64,000 nucleotides of DNA, from positions 81,453,951 to 81,517,950 of the forward strand of contig CM076197.1 in the NCBI GenBank assembly GCA_038277395.1, given 5' to 3'. Position numbers and translations under genes: made by a program. This DNA comes from Dryocosmus kuriphilus (taxonomy: Eukaryota > Arthropoda > Insecta > Hymenoptera > Cynipidae). The notes beneath the pieces are model-generated. The model made no database searches and had not been told where the DNA came from. It saw nothing but the letters and a program-made list of their open reading frames with translations. Shown one piece after another: positions 20,901-28,163 of the stretch (position 1 is its first letter; the number at the start of each line of letters is the position of its first letter).

Positions 20901-23286
20901 TTGGGGATTAAGGAGTAGGTAATGGAGGAAAAAAGGTATGAATGGGTCTAAAGGGACGGAGGATGAAGGGTAGGAAAGTAGAAATAACGCCATTGTCATT
21001 ATGCCTCTGTGCCATCATAGGAGTGTAGTGAACAAAAAAGGGACGTATGGGAGTTGGAAAGAGAGGGGTGAGAGGATGAGGCACGAGGGTGGGGAACAGT
21101 TAGGCTGGAGGGAAGAATTCTGGGTAGACAAAGAAAGAAGGGAGCCTCGGGACTAAAGTCTGAGGGTATGGTAAGGTTGGGAAGGAGGTAGGGAGAGAGA
21201 AGTCTACTGGCGTGAGGAATGGGTATATGGAAGGAGGGAAGAAGGCGTGAGGGGAGAGGGAATGAGGTTCAACATTGGGAACTATGGAAGAAGGGAGAGG
21301 TGAGAAGTAGTCCTCTAATAGGGGAGGAGGAAGAGATTGGGTTGAAACGCGAGGAGGTTAGGAGATCAAATGTAGATTATGGAGGGGCGATAAGGAGTAA
21401 GTACTGAGATGAGTGATAAGCAGAAGGTTGGGATGGCGAGAGGAGGCTAAGGGAAAAGGGATGGGTATATGGAAGAAAGAAAGGGGGCAGAGAAAGGATG
21501 GGAAATTATATAGGAGGGTAGAGGAGTGATTTGGGGGGAGAGGGGAAATTGAAGAGGGGGGCTCAACAGATTCTGTCCTCAAAAATCATTCGATCTTCTC
21601 ATAACAGAAAAGAAATGAAGCTTTTTGAAATTCAAGAAATTCAAGAAAGGGGTTAAAAAAGAGAAATTTTTATTTTTGGACTCGACGTTAGTCATGAATT
21701 AATTCAATTTATTTTGATCTCATCTCACCTGGAGGCTCGGTTGAATACGAGCATTGAGTTTCGATGTGACTGACAGGTGTGTTTCCGCTCGTTGTACACC
21801 TAACTGATTGCTCGCATTGCAAATATACCTTCCTGCATCCTGAGCGTCTACTCGACGAATTTGCATCAAGTCGCCCCAGAGCTGTATCCTTCCATAAGAT
21901 TCTACTCGCACCGAACTTCCTGTAAGACGATAATAATTTTAGACTTTGCTCTGAAACATATTATTGATGCAAACTTAAGTAGTCTGTGAATTTTGAAATG
22001 GAAATTCTATTATAATACCCAAAATTGAACGAGAGACCATTAAATGCACACCGCACGATTGACAACATGTACTTTTCAGAGCAGATGCGAAGAACCCCAT
22101 TTTTGACGCAAGCAAAGTGTGGTTGTTGTAATTTTTGACAGTATAAATGTTCGCTCTGCTGTTAAAAGTACAAGAAAAGGGAGAGAAAGAAAAGGGTGGC
22201 TGTTGGAACTTTCAACAGCAAAAAACAAAATACAAAAACTTGTGATGTTAAACGTTTTAACAATCATCATTATCTTGCATCAAAAGTTGTGTTTTTGACA
22301 ACAGCCAGTTTCCAGTTTCCGAAAGTACAAACTTTAACAATACTCGTAATTATTAACACAATGCTGTTAAAAGTTTCGTGACCCACAACACAGTCAACTC
22401 CCTTTGCAGGGCACAATTTTAATAAGTGTGCTGGAAAGGGGGCTGACTGTGTTGTGGATCACGAAACTTTTAACAGCATTGTGTTAATCATTATTGTTAA
22501 AGTTTGTACTTTCGGAAACTGGCTGTTGTCAAAAGTATGACTTTTGACGCAAGATAATGATAATTGTTAAAACATTTAACATCCGAAGTTTTCGCATTTT
22601 GTTTCTTGCTGTTGAAAGTTCCAACAGCCACCTTTTTCTTGCGTCAAAAGTTGTACTTTTAACAGCAGAGCGAACACTTATACTGTCAAAAATGACAACA
22701 ATCACACTTTTCTTGAGTCAAAAATGGGTTTTCTCACACCTGCTGTGAAAAGCACATGTTGTCAATCGTACGATGTTTGGTGCATTCCCAAATTGAACAT
22801 AGGAGATTTCTTAAATTGCCTGTAGAAAATATTGGTGAAATTTACCATTTATATCTCTATACCAAGTAAATTGCGGAGGGGGATTGCCTTGTGCTGAGCA
22901 AGTAAGATGCACATCCGAATCTCTTTCAGCAGAAATTGCGATTTGAGAACGCTGCATCAGCCTCGGAGGTAAGAGATCCTTTGGTTCTGTGGGATGAAAA
23001 GAAATGTGTAAGTGACTTACTTTTATTTTCAATTTACTTTATTTTTATTTTGCCGCTACTAAACTGTATGTTCTGGGAACGAACCAAAAAAACATAAATT
23101 TTCACAGATTGAGAAGATTTAGAGTTTCTCATTACTTGCCTGTGACTGTCAGCGTAGCTGCCTCACTTTTTCTTCTTTCTCCGGTTAAGGCGTGCCAAGT
23201 GAGGCAAGAATATACTGCTCTGCTATCTTCCTCCCTTGCTGCTCTGATGTGAAGATCACCCTGCGATGTCACTACGAACCTCCCAC
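11835..23286 (-). CDS. Dscam-family cell adhesion receptor (25 exons, 5' part missing)
   Basis: A homophilic cell-surface receptor of the immunoglobulin superfamily; in insects the family acts in neurite self-avoidance and synaptic targeting. Exons read from 23286 leftward give: second half of Ig2, Ig3-Ig9, FN1-FN4, Ig10, FN5-FN6, one transmembrane helix and a cytoplasmic tail. That is the exact Dscam domain order. All junctions use GT-AG except one GC-AG, and codon phase carries through every junction except at three exons with 1-nt indels. Signal peptide, Ig1 and the first half of Ig2 are absent from the window. The tail (EISPYATFSV, TLDYTMQFKTFGHLENED, GSDTSGSPCGEC) is unlike Dscam1 and closest in my memory to Dscam2-type paralogues, but the paralogue is not settled. 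Several transposons sit in its introns. Confidence 0.93.
12060..12420. repeat. Degenerate TTTGGTACCAAGAT repeats in a Dscam intron
   Basis: Seven or more imperfect, partly inverted copies of a CTTTGGTACCAAGAT-like phrase at irregular spacing. Nothing else is seen in this intron. Confidence 0.6.
12438..12601 (-). CDS. Dscam exon: cytoplasmic, Ser-rich
   Basis: Encodes SKTPRWHKQRYFPSIAEAES, SRQGSGSDTSGSPCGECAGP, SYRVPVKPC. Acceptor TTACGCGCAG, donor AGAG|GTAATT. The phase matches both neighbours. Confidence 0.88.
12756..12924 (-). CDS. Dscam exon: cytoplasmic YATF segment
   Basis: Encodes MYEISPYATFSVPGRDNR, TLDYTMQFKTFGHLENED, ERSSVDFE. The PYATF motif is a conserved tail element of the family. 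Acceptor TTTTCTAG, donor GAGAG|GTATTT. Confidence 0.9.
12990..13195 (-). CDS. Dscam exon: cytoplasmic, Q/H-rich
   Basis: Encodes YLGDILPGQQQAPGLGLN, QGHQQHHHLSNCMSTVQL, VKQDNHKTNDHGS. Low-complexity cytoplasmic segment directly after the membrane helix. Acceptor GGTCTAG, donor TCAG|GTATTT. Confidence 0.85.
13289..13736 (-). CDS. Dscam exon: FN6 and transmembrane helix
   Basis: Encodes APLLPRERDIVSANATSV, LSAWPNGECLIHHYTVEYRR, WYSLRLTAHNDAGSTQ (FN6), then ILYIVVPLVCAIVLIISAII, the single membrane helix, followed by VMLKRSG. The acceptor used here is CCCAACAG, chosen because it keeps phase; an earlier AG (CCAAAG) would break it. Donor GGAG|GTGAAC. Confidence 0.92.
13818..14003 (-). CDS. Dscam exon: rest of FN5
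   Basis: Encodes YVLSYKRDQGGWEEITLSPE, LSGLRCGSSYHAHLTAYN and TGDPSPLISATTKGT. Acceptor TTCTTCTAG, donor ACAG|GTGATT. Confidence 0.93.
14095..14283 (-). CDS. Dscam exon: second half of Ig10 plus start of FN5
   Basis: Encodes LDQSVAGNYTCSVSNLFGDD, then VMPPRAPILELQYTTTDSI and CWNHPDNGGATVQ. Acceptor CATTGCAG, donor CAAG|GTTTTA (weak after GT). Confidence 0.92.
14363..14542 (-). CDS. Dscam exon: first half of Ig10, two compensating indels
   Basis: Begins PARVASFSQVLRRPVKSS, VALSC and ends NQVSSGRHHEITTDGHLNIH. The exon is open and of correct phase (180 nt). Between these, however, the in-frame reading is WLLETQHLVRVGPTKK, whereas the next frame reads LVVGNPTPRPSWTHKK, the conserved Ig segment with the core Trp. 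One base lost near 14471 and one gained in the 9-A run (14422-14430) explain it. Confidence 0.88.
14614..14702 (-). CDS. Dscam exon: end of FN4
   Basis: 89-nt exon encoding QIYEFWVSATTAIGEGEA and TTIVTQTTNTK, matching the YEFWVTASTTIGEG signature of FN4 in the family. Acceptor CTTTTAG, donor AAAG|GTACTT. Confidence 0.92.
14792..15008 (-). CDS. Dscam exon: start of FN4
   Basis: Encodes PGAPAGIKALALTVDSILVS, WLPPLQPNGRVSRYTVYSRE and TLTMELRGLSE. Acceptor TTGTATAG, donor AAAG|GTAATT. Confidence 0.93.
15063..15224 (-). CDS. Dscam exon: end of FN3
   Basis: Encodes EISTVGEVKKTTSDETYLHT, YKYTNYSIRVLAYTGAGDG, ending CATDED. Acceptor TTTTTACAG, donor GATG|GTAAGA. Confidence 0.93.
15296..15440 (-). 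CDS. Dscam exon: start of FN3, with +1 indel
   Basis: Encodes PGAPPTQVTCNPLSSQSI, KVSWHPPPSHQHGG and VIQGYKIFYR, then hits TAA in frame. The length (145 nt) is one more than the phase of the neighbours needs. Dropping one base in AGACGTGCC (near 15310-15316) gives FYRVPTDN and joins EISTVGEVKK of the next exon. Acceptor TTTACAG, donor AATA|GTGAGT. Confidence 0.85.
15551..15794 (-). CDS. Dscam exon: rest of FN2
   Basis: Encodes APPKESCNGDLLGYIVTWSE, TTKVQLTGLRNYTKYDISIR and AFNSIASGP, the F- and G-strand end of FN2. Acceptor TTTTTGCAG, donor GGG|GTGAGA. Confidence 0.92.
15866..15936 (-). CDS. Dscam exon: start of FN2
   Basis: 71-nt exon encoding PTEPPQDIKVKSAGPGELI and VSWQ, ending at phase 0. 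Acceptor TTATCAG, donor GCAG|GTAAAT. Confidence 0.9.
16012..16398 (-). CDS. Dscam exon: FN1
   Basis: Encodes ERPDPPSNLEVIEIGSRSI, LSWKKAFDGNTPIHKYVIQY and ITYTFRIFAINNIDAS: a whole fibronectin III domain, with an extended loop (about 40 residues after QYRPLG) that is longer than in FN1 of Dscam1. Confidence 0.92.
16478..16771 (-). CDS. Dscam exon: Ig9
   Basis: Encodes PARFEFQSKNVTIRRGES, LDCTVIGDDPIEVQWLHN and DSGVYRCTADNAYGRSEH. Acceptor TATCACAG, donor CAAG|GTTAGC. Confidence 0.93.
16899..17334 (-). CDS. Dscam exon: second half of Ig7 plus Ig8
   Basis: Starts IEEREEDFFHFLIFKNISS, HSGNYTCIAMNSAA (end of Ig7), then PPQWVFEPQNVSTLLGSP, VHCKADGFPPPSVNWLRSRG and NEGHYLCRANNSIGSGLS (Ig8). Acceptor TTTTAG, donor AATG|GTAAGA. 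Confidence 0.93.
17434..17579 (-). CDS. Dscam exon: first half of Ig7 (single copy)
   Basis: Encodes PPVMSAIYFPADLQEGS, VSCSVTSGDLPIHFSWLKDG. In fly Dscam1 and Dscam2 this half-domain is the one encoded by alternative exons. Here the flanking introns are only 71 and 99 bp and hold no second copy. Confidence 0.92.
17652..17918 (-). CDS. Dscam exon: Ig6
   Basis: Encodes APYIRSIGPIRAIAGVDTT, ACPYSGYPITSVEWSRDG and DAGTYTCTVRARMG: complete Ig6. Donor AGCA|GTATGT; the split codon with the next exon is serine. Confidence 0.93.
18015..18166 (-). CDS. Dscam exon: second half of Ig5
   Basis: Encodes YAIGQYVDQSGDVISHLNIT, then SEDGGLYSCIASNSLA, ending LNIYG. Acceptor TCTATAG, donor TATG|GTATTA. Confidence 0.92.
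18292..18446 (-). CDS. Dscam exon: first half of Ig5, with +1 indel
   Basis: Encodes TVPELQYTFIEQALRPGPP, SLRCSASGSPPPSFTWLLDGEPLSEN. The length (155 nt) leaves phase 0 at the donor (CACAG|GTACAG), but the next exon begins at phase 2 (A then TAT GCT ATT, YAIGQY). Reading the last bases one frame later gives MSGHR, which joins RYAIGQYVD as the family does. One extra base in GAAAATTATG (about 18308-18320) explains this. Confidence 0.85.
18597..18837 (-). CDS. Dscam exon: Ig4
   Basis: Encodes VINSGETAIMNCTVEGYPVE, VEWLHDG and KGMYQCLVRSDKENAQA, a complete Ig domain core, ending AELKLG. Phase 0 start; 1 nt carried to the next exon gives aspartate. The 2.9-kb upstream intron holds a foldback half-copy and a purine-rich tract. 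Confidence 0.93.
18914..19975. mobile_element. Half copy of the GC-hairpin foldback family
   Basis: Begins TTACATTTTC, then GGTATTAG, ACTTTCGCGGATTT, AATCTCCACGTTT, and continues through the GACGAGTTCGTTAA and TTTTATCCATC landmarks to GAGCGCGAAGCG near 19880. This is the same order as the left arm of the large copy at 49344. It lies in the Dscam Ig3-Ig4 intron. The second arm is absent. Confidence 0.75.
20150..21590. repeat. Purine-rich tract in a Dscam intron
   Basis: About 1.4 kb in which the plus strand is overwhelmingly A and G, with recurring AGGGGAGAGGG-type phrases, GGGTATATGGAAG at about 21218 and 21463, and AAGGAGTAAGTA or AAGGAGTAGGTAA motifs. A 17-nt G run starts near 20187. The long frames on both strands are composition artefacts. 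It resembles the composition of the LINE at 33241, but no shared protein is seen. Confidence 0.75.
21729..21919 (-). CDS. Dscam exon: second half of Ig3
   Basis: Encodes SSVRVESYGRIQLWGDL...DAGRYICNASNQLG. It has the DxGxYxC motif and ends LNARIQPSLQ at phase 0. Acceptor CTTACAG, donor CCAG|GTGAGA. Confidence 0.92.
22045..22784. mobile_element. 740-bp foldback element in a Dscam intron
   Basis: Ends TGCACACCGCACGATTGAC and its diverged inverted copy. The arms of about 360 bp meet near 22415. They carry repeated TTTTGACGCAAG, AACAGCAGAGCGAACA and ACTTTTAACAGCA phrases. No coding capacity. Confidence 0.8.
22846..22986 (-). CDS. Dscam exon: first half of Ig3
   Basis: Encodes EPKDLLPPRLMQRS...VHLTCSAQGNPPPQFTWYRDIN: B-strand cysteine and the core Trp of Ig3. 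Acceptor CCCACAG, donor AATG|GTAAAT. Confidence 0.92.
23140..23286 (-). CDS. Dscam exon: second half of Ig2, with GC donor
   Basis: Encodes GRFVVTSQGDLHIR...VYSCLTWHALTGERR, with the F-strand cysteine; this matches the invariant half of Ig2 in the family. The acceptor is TTTCAG and the start has 2 nt of a split codon. The donor is ACAG|GCAAGT, a GC donor with otherwise perfect consensus. The end phase (1 nt) fits the next exon to give glutamate. Confidence 0.88.
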
Positions 23287-24415
23287 CTGAAACAAAATGT
23301 TCAAATCTTGATTAATAATTACGGTTCTTATAACGCGTGTAAAGTATAATTATTATGAAAATTTAGCAATATCCAAGAATTTATTATAAATATATGAATA
23401 TATTCTCTTGCTGTGTGCGATACTACAATAAAAAAATTGTTGACACTTTGAAAATGTCTATATAAAATGTAAATTCTGATCGCGGATCTCTGAGAAATCG
23501 AAGAGCAAGTTCAGAAAAAGTAGCATCACGTATTCTCTCGTACAGGGGGAAGTCACGAGAATACGGGCTATTTATCTCCGTATTTTTATTCCGTCCGCGA
23601 AGGCGATATTAAATTGCTTCTTCGTACCGTTGCAAGGAACGTTCGGTCCGTGTTCTCCTTCCTCGATACTTTTTCTTATTTCATCGGCACAGTAAATTCC
23701 TCCTAAACACGTGCAGCTCCGTACGTGAGGGTGAAGATTCTCGCCACGCGTTTCTGGTGTTTATGTTGCCCCATACTTGAATGTATGTATGTAATATGTA
23801 TATGCATCTGTATATATGTGTATGTATGTAAGGGGTTGCGGTACGCCAGCCTCGTTCACTGGATTAGGTGGCTGTAGAAAACGTTGTTAGGTGCATGGAT
23901 GGGAAGGTGTCTACGGCATCCGGTCGCCCTGTATCTGTAGTTGCGCGAGCTTTCTACCCTTACTACCATCCACCCGATCCACCCCATCTAAAGCGTCTGC
24001 ACGTACACGTTCTGAGCTGACCTTGATTCCCGAGAATCGAGATGAGCGCAAGTTCTTTCAAATTGAATTAAATTTTTATACCCTCTCTAACTTGAACCAT
24101 GCCTGCGAAACTTTTCTCCTATCGCTTAGTGTCGAGATCTGTTGGGATTCGAAACTTCTTTTATTGATATTGAACAGTGTTAAGTAGTTTTATCGTCACT
24201 AAAACAGAATTTTGGTAATTTATTTCAGATAATGTTGGAAAAAATTTGAGGCAATTTACACGATTTCATACAATTTTTAGAGGATGTTTGTTCCAAGAAA
24301 GTTGCTTGAAAATTCTGTATTTCAATAAAATCTTGATTGAATTGTCAGATGAATTATTCTCAAATTTTCAAAATTAATTGTAAGATAATCCAATTAGTAA
24401 CTTTTTTCGAGAGTG
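23287..24415. other. Dscam upstream intron or flank, no gene seen
   Basis: The part at 23560-24060 is less AT-rich than its surroundings and contains a TATGTATGTAATATGTATA-type microsatellite (about 23785-23830). Not obviously repetitive, but no exon with a fitting splice phase for the first half of Ig2 was found. Confidence 0.5.
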
Positions 24416-25723
24416 AGAGGTGTGATCAAAAAGTCAGGTGACTTTTTATTTTTATCAAAAAATCTTTATTTATTCATCAATATTGATGTTGTCCCCTTCA
24501 AAGTAATCGCCCTCGGAATTAATATCTAGTTGCGCTAGCGCTTTTTCCAATCCTCAAAGCATTTCTGATAAGCACTTTTTGGTATAGCCTTCAGCTCTTC
24601 CAGCGATGCAGTCTTTATCTCCTCAATCGTCGCAAAACGCCGTCCTTTCATGGGTCTTTTCAGTTTTGGAAACAGGAAAAAGTCGCAGGGAGCCAAATCT
24701 GCGAATACGGTGGCTGAGGCATGATTATGATGTTGTTATTGGCCAAAAAATTACGAACAAGCAATGACGTGTGAGCTGGCACATTATCGTGGTGCAAATA
24801 ACCATGACTGGTTCTTCCACAATTCTGGACGTTTTTTTCGTATTGCTTCACGCAAAAGGCGCATAACTTCATTTAATACTCTTTGTTAACTGTACGACCT
24901 TGTGGTAAGAACTTCTGATGCACTACGCCATGATAGTCGAAGAAAACGGTAAGCAAAACCTTGACATTTGATCGAACTTGGTGTGCTTTTTTTGGTCATG
25001 GTGATCCAGAATGCTTCCACTGGGACGATTGAGCCTTAGTTTCGACGTCATAACCATGTACCCATGTTTCATCACCTGTTATGATCCTTTTGAGCAAGTC
25101 TGGGTCGCCGTTGACGTCATTCAACAGCTTCTGAGCGATGCTCACGCGACGGTTCTTTTGGTTAAAATTTAGCAATTTCGGAACAAATTTCGCTGACACA
25201 CGTCTTGCCCAAAATATCCACTAAAATTGCTTGCCCAAAATGCCGACATCATCAGCAACTTCTCTAACGGTAATTCGACGATTCGCCAACACTATTTTTT
25301 TCACTCCTTCAACGTTTTCATCAGTTGTTGACGTGCTGGGACGTCCAGGGCGAACTTCGTCATTAACATCTTCTCGGCCTTCCCGAAAGAGCTTGTACCA
25401 CTTATAAACATTTTTTTATTCAGAGTACACTCACCGTATGCCACTGTCAACATTTCAAGTGTTTTGAAGCACTTAATTCCATTTTTTAGACAAAATTGGA
25501 TTCAAGTTCTTTCATCCATTTTTTTCGGCAGCAGAAAATCGGCAAGCACGCAAAATACTTCTAACCTTTATGCCTCTCACAAACAAACAAGAATGCTATA
25601 TAGCTGAAACTGTGCACATATGTTTGGGATGAGTGTACCAACATAGGAAAAAAAGAAAACGAATATCGACTGTACGCATCCCGCGAAATTAAAAAATTCA
25701 CCTTACTTTTTAATCACACCTCG
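24416..25723 (-). mobile_element. mariner element 1, near full length
   Basis: Terminal inverted repeats GAGGTGTGATCAAAAAGT at both ends, TA at the right junction, and about 1.3 kb length, as in the mariner family. Same family as the element at 54426, in the opposite orientation. Confidence 0.88.
24470..25519 (-). pseudogene. mariner transposase, broken
   Basis: A 350-codon span from ATG (25519) to TAA (24470), the family's usual length. Seen in pieces: KNGIKCFKTLEML near the start, ITGDETWVHGYDVE (first catalytic Asp), then HDNVPAHTSLLVRNFLANN (second Asp). The YSPDLAPCDFFLFPKLK motif with the third Asp is frameshifted to YSQIWLPATF by loss of a base near 24695. A TGA also falls a few codons after the start. 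Not functional. Confidence 0.85.
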
Positions 25724-25732
25724 TATATTATT

Positions 25733-25935
25733 ATCAAGTAAAAACTATCAAAGCTAAAAACTAAGCTTGCTCATTGGTCTCCTCGTTCTGATTTTTGAAA
25801 AAGGCTAGCAATGAAGCCGAAACGTCAACGTCGAAATAAATTAGAAACAACTAATTTCTTGTTGTTTCTTTTAAATCAGACCGTGAAGACCAATGAACAA
25901 TCTTAGCTTTTAGCTTTGATAATTTTTACTTGATG
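25733..25935. mobile_element. Small palindromic element with GCCGAAACGTC motif
   Basis: Arms of about 50 bp (ATCAAGTAAAAACTATCAAA and its inverted copy) flank a core with CTGATTTTTGAAAAAGGCT and GAAGCCGAAACGTC. The core resembles the hammerhead-type sequence in termini of Penelope-like elements, in degenerate form. It abuts the mariner on its left. Confidence 0.55.
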
Positions 25936-26149
25936 AATTTATTCTCCCCAAAATTCGACAGAAAAACACATCCATAGAATGTCCCGTAGAAATTTTATAA
26001 GAATTACTGTCGAATTTCTCGAATCACATAGAACTTAAAAGAAGAACAAAGACAATTAAATTTGTTTCTTATGGTTAACACGTTTTGATAACTACATATC
26101 TATATTGTTTATGTAATGGTAAAGTAATTTATAAATTGTAACATTCTTC

Positions 26150-26520
26150 AAATTGGATTGAAATTTGTAAAAGCTTACAAATTTTAATGCAAAACTTTGA
26201 AACACGTGAATAATTTTAAATCGAAATTTTAAATAGTTTTTAAAGTTACAATTTTTAAGTGTTAAACATTGAATAGGTTCGGATTGGAATTTATAAACAG
26301 AACAATTTAAAGAATGTTATTGAAGTTTTAAACTAAACAATTTTGAATGAAAGTTTTCAACATCGTATAATTTGATTTCAAACTGGAAACACTAAATGGT
26401 GGAATAATTTTTAATTGGAAACAAACAACACAAAAAATTCCAATATTCAATAAAAAAAAAGTTAAAATTGAAACCATTTATGGGTCTATATTTCTCAATT
26501 AAAGATTCAGAATTTTATAA
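26150..26520. repeat. Degenerate AT-rich tandem phrases
   Basis: Imperfect repeats of GAATAATTTTAAAT-like and TTGAACAATTT-like phrases, continued beyond the Penelope-like insertion at 28170-28560. No gene seen. Confidence 0.5.
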
Positions 26521-26602
26521 TTTTGTATTTATAAGTTGGTGTTGCTTCACATGGGCTTTAGGGTCCAGTAATCAAAAAAACTGTGTTTTTTTTTTTTAAT
26601 CA

Positions 26603-26634
26603 GACGTTTCGACTCATGTGGGAGTCCTCTTCAG
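26603..26634 (-). ncRNA. Hammerhead-like motif in left inverted terminal repeat
   Basis: The inverted copy of the motif at 28011-28042, base for base: CTGAAGA at 26634-26628 and GAAA at 26610-26607 on the minus strand. Same one-nucleotide register problem. Confidence 0.45.
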
Positions 26635-27201
26635 TGATTTATTTCTACAATTAAAAATTTACATTATTTCTACAATTCACAATTTACATTATTTAGTTAT
26701 ATGATATTCTAATTTAATAATATTGCAGAATGAGGCATATACATTAAAGTCTAATAATTTGTGAATAATTGTACAAAAAAAATAGTAATAAAAAAGAAGA
26801 GGTAAAACATCTAAGAAGCTCTCGGAAGAAACTTCTTTTGGAAAAGAAAAGAAGTGGTTAACAAAATAGTTTGCGGTTATCCGTAATTTCTCTAATCTCA
26901 TCAGTTTAAAAATAAAATGACTATATATCATTACCAATCTTAGCAATTGTGTAAGAATAAATCCATCGATATTGCACTAATGCACTGATAAAACTCACTG
27001 CCGAAAACTGTTGGTAAAAAAGAATTTATTTTTCCGCCGTTTTCTCAAAACGCACATCTTTTCTAAAAGTGAGTAGTCGCTATGGTTGATGTTAGAAAAC
27101 GACTGATTCCTTGAAGTCTTAGGGGATTAAGTGAACCGGACCATGTGTTTTTAAAGTTCTGGTGGAAGAAGAGTATAACCGAGCCCAGGGTGCGGTGACA
27201 T

Positions 27202-27804
27202 TTAAAGGGACGATCGTAAATTACAAATCGAGGACTTTCCTGTTTTTATTTTATTTTTTAAATTCTTATTACCGAGAGGTACTGATTTCTTTTGTTGGTT
27301 AATTTTATAATGTTTTGTGGTTGTGAGAATCGTTGATCGTTTTTTAAATAAAGCCTTATAGAAAGAAGAAGGTGTTTGAATTTCTGTTCTTTGATTGACA
27401 GTATTAGGTTCGCTTGCGATGTGAATCATTTCTAGTAACATACGTTTCCTGTAATTAACCGTTTTTTCAATGATTTTAGTATGTTGAAAGTTAAAACTGT
27501 GATCTTCATGCAAGGAATGTTTAGTTAATGCGGTCCATTTTGAAGGTGGCTTGTACACGTCTTTTGTGTGTTCGTGGATTCTGAATTTAATCGGACGTTT
27601 TGTTGTGCCAATGTAGGAGGAATCACAGCCCGAGCAAGGAATTTTGTAAACCACATTTTTACTGTCAAGGGTAGGGATGGGATCTTTTTTTGATTTGAAC
27701 ATGCATGATAAATCGTTCACATTACGGAAGGCCGGCTTTACATCGAAAGGTTTTAGAATGCCTGTCAATTTTTCCGAAAGTCCATGTATGTATGGTAGGG
27801 ACAT
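27202..27804 (-). CDS. GIY-YIG endonuclease domain of a Penelope-like element
   Basis: 200-residue open frame. Residues about 1-20 (SLPYIHGLSEKLTGILKP) match the linker that follows the reverse transcriptase in Penelope-like elements. Residues about 51-75 hold VVYKIPCSGCDSSYIGTTKR, the GIY-YIG motif in the Y-KIPC-YIG-T form typical of the group, then KFRIHEHTKD (Arg and His). NYRKRMLLEMIHI (around 137-149) carries the likely metal-binding Glu. The domain would nick target DNA during retrotransposition. Only about 80 bp precede it before the inverted repeat, so the reverse transcriptase has been deleted. The frame itself is intact. Confidence 0.85.
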   Translation of the reverse strand: MSLPYIHGLSEKLTGILKPFDVKPAFRNVNDLSCMFKSKKDPIPTLDSKNVVYKIPCSGCDSSYIGTTKRPIKFRIHEHTKDVYKPPSKWTALTKHSLHEDHSFNFQHTKIIEKTVNYRKRMLLEMIHIASEPNTVNQRTEIQTPSSFYKALFKKRSTILTTTKHYKINQQKKSVPLGNKNLKNKIKTGKSSICNLRSSL

Positions 27805-28010
27805 ATATTTCGTTGGTGAAAGTGAGGTCGCCGGTCGATATGGGTTATCGTGTCGGTGTTTCTCGTTAGTGTGCGAGTGTTACAAATTATTAGACTTTAA
27901 TGTATACGCCTCATTCTGCAATATTATTAAATTAGAATATCATATCACTAAATAATGTAAATTGTGAATTGTAGAAATAATGTAAATTTTTTAACTGTAG
28001 AAATAAATCA

Positions 28011-28042
28011 CTGAAGAGGACTCCCACATGAGTCGAAACGTC
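28011..28042 (+). ncRNA. Hammerhead-like motif in right inverted terminal repeat
   Basis: CTGAAGA (28011-28017) fits the CUGANGA core, a hairpin GACTC/GAGTC with loop CCACAT follows, then GAAA (28035-28038) and CGTC. Hammerhead ribozymes are known in Penelope-like elements. One extra G before the hairpin puts stem II out of register by one nucleotide, so catalytic activity is doubtful. Confidence 0.45.
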
Positions 28043-28163
28043 TGATTAAAAAAAAAAACACAGTTTTTTTGATTACTGGACCCTAAAGCCCATGTAAAGC
28101 AACACCAACTTATTTAATACTAAAGGTTCAATACAATTCCACATCATGAATTTGTATTTATAA

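Larger units (their letters stand above)
26535..28150 (-). mobile_element. Penelope-like element remnant with inverted ends
   Basis: Inverted repeats of about 230 bp at 26535-26765 and 27888-28114 flank a GIY-YIG frame. The 13-bp direct repeat TTTGTATTTATAA occurs at 26522-26534 and 28151-28163, as expected of a target duplication. About 36 bp lie between the right inverted repeat and the duplication; Penelope elements are known for a short terminal extension of about this size. The reverse transcriptase is missing. Confidence 0.82.

Noticed and set aside
20138..21582. Frames on both strands of the purine-rich tract
   Set aside because: Long only because of biased composition, which lacks stop codons on some frames.
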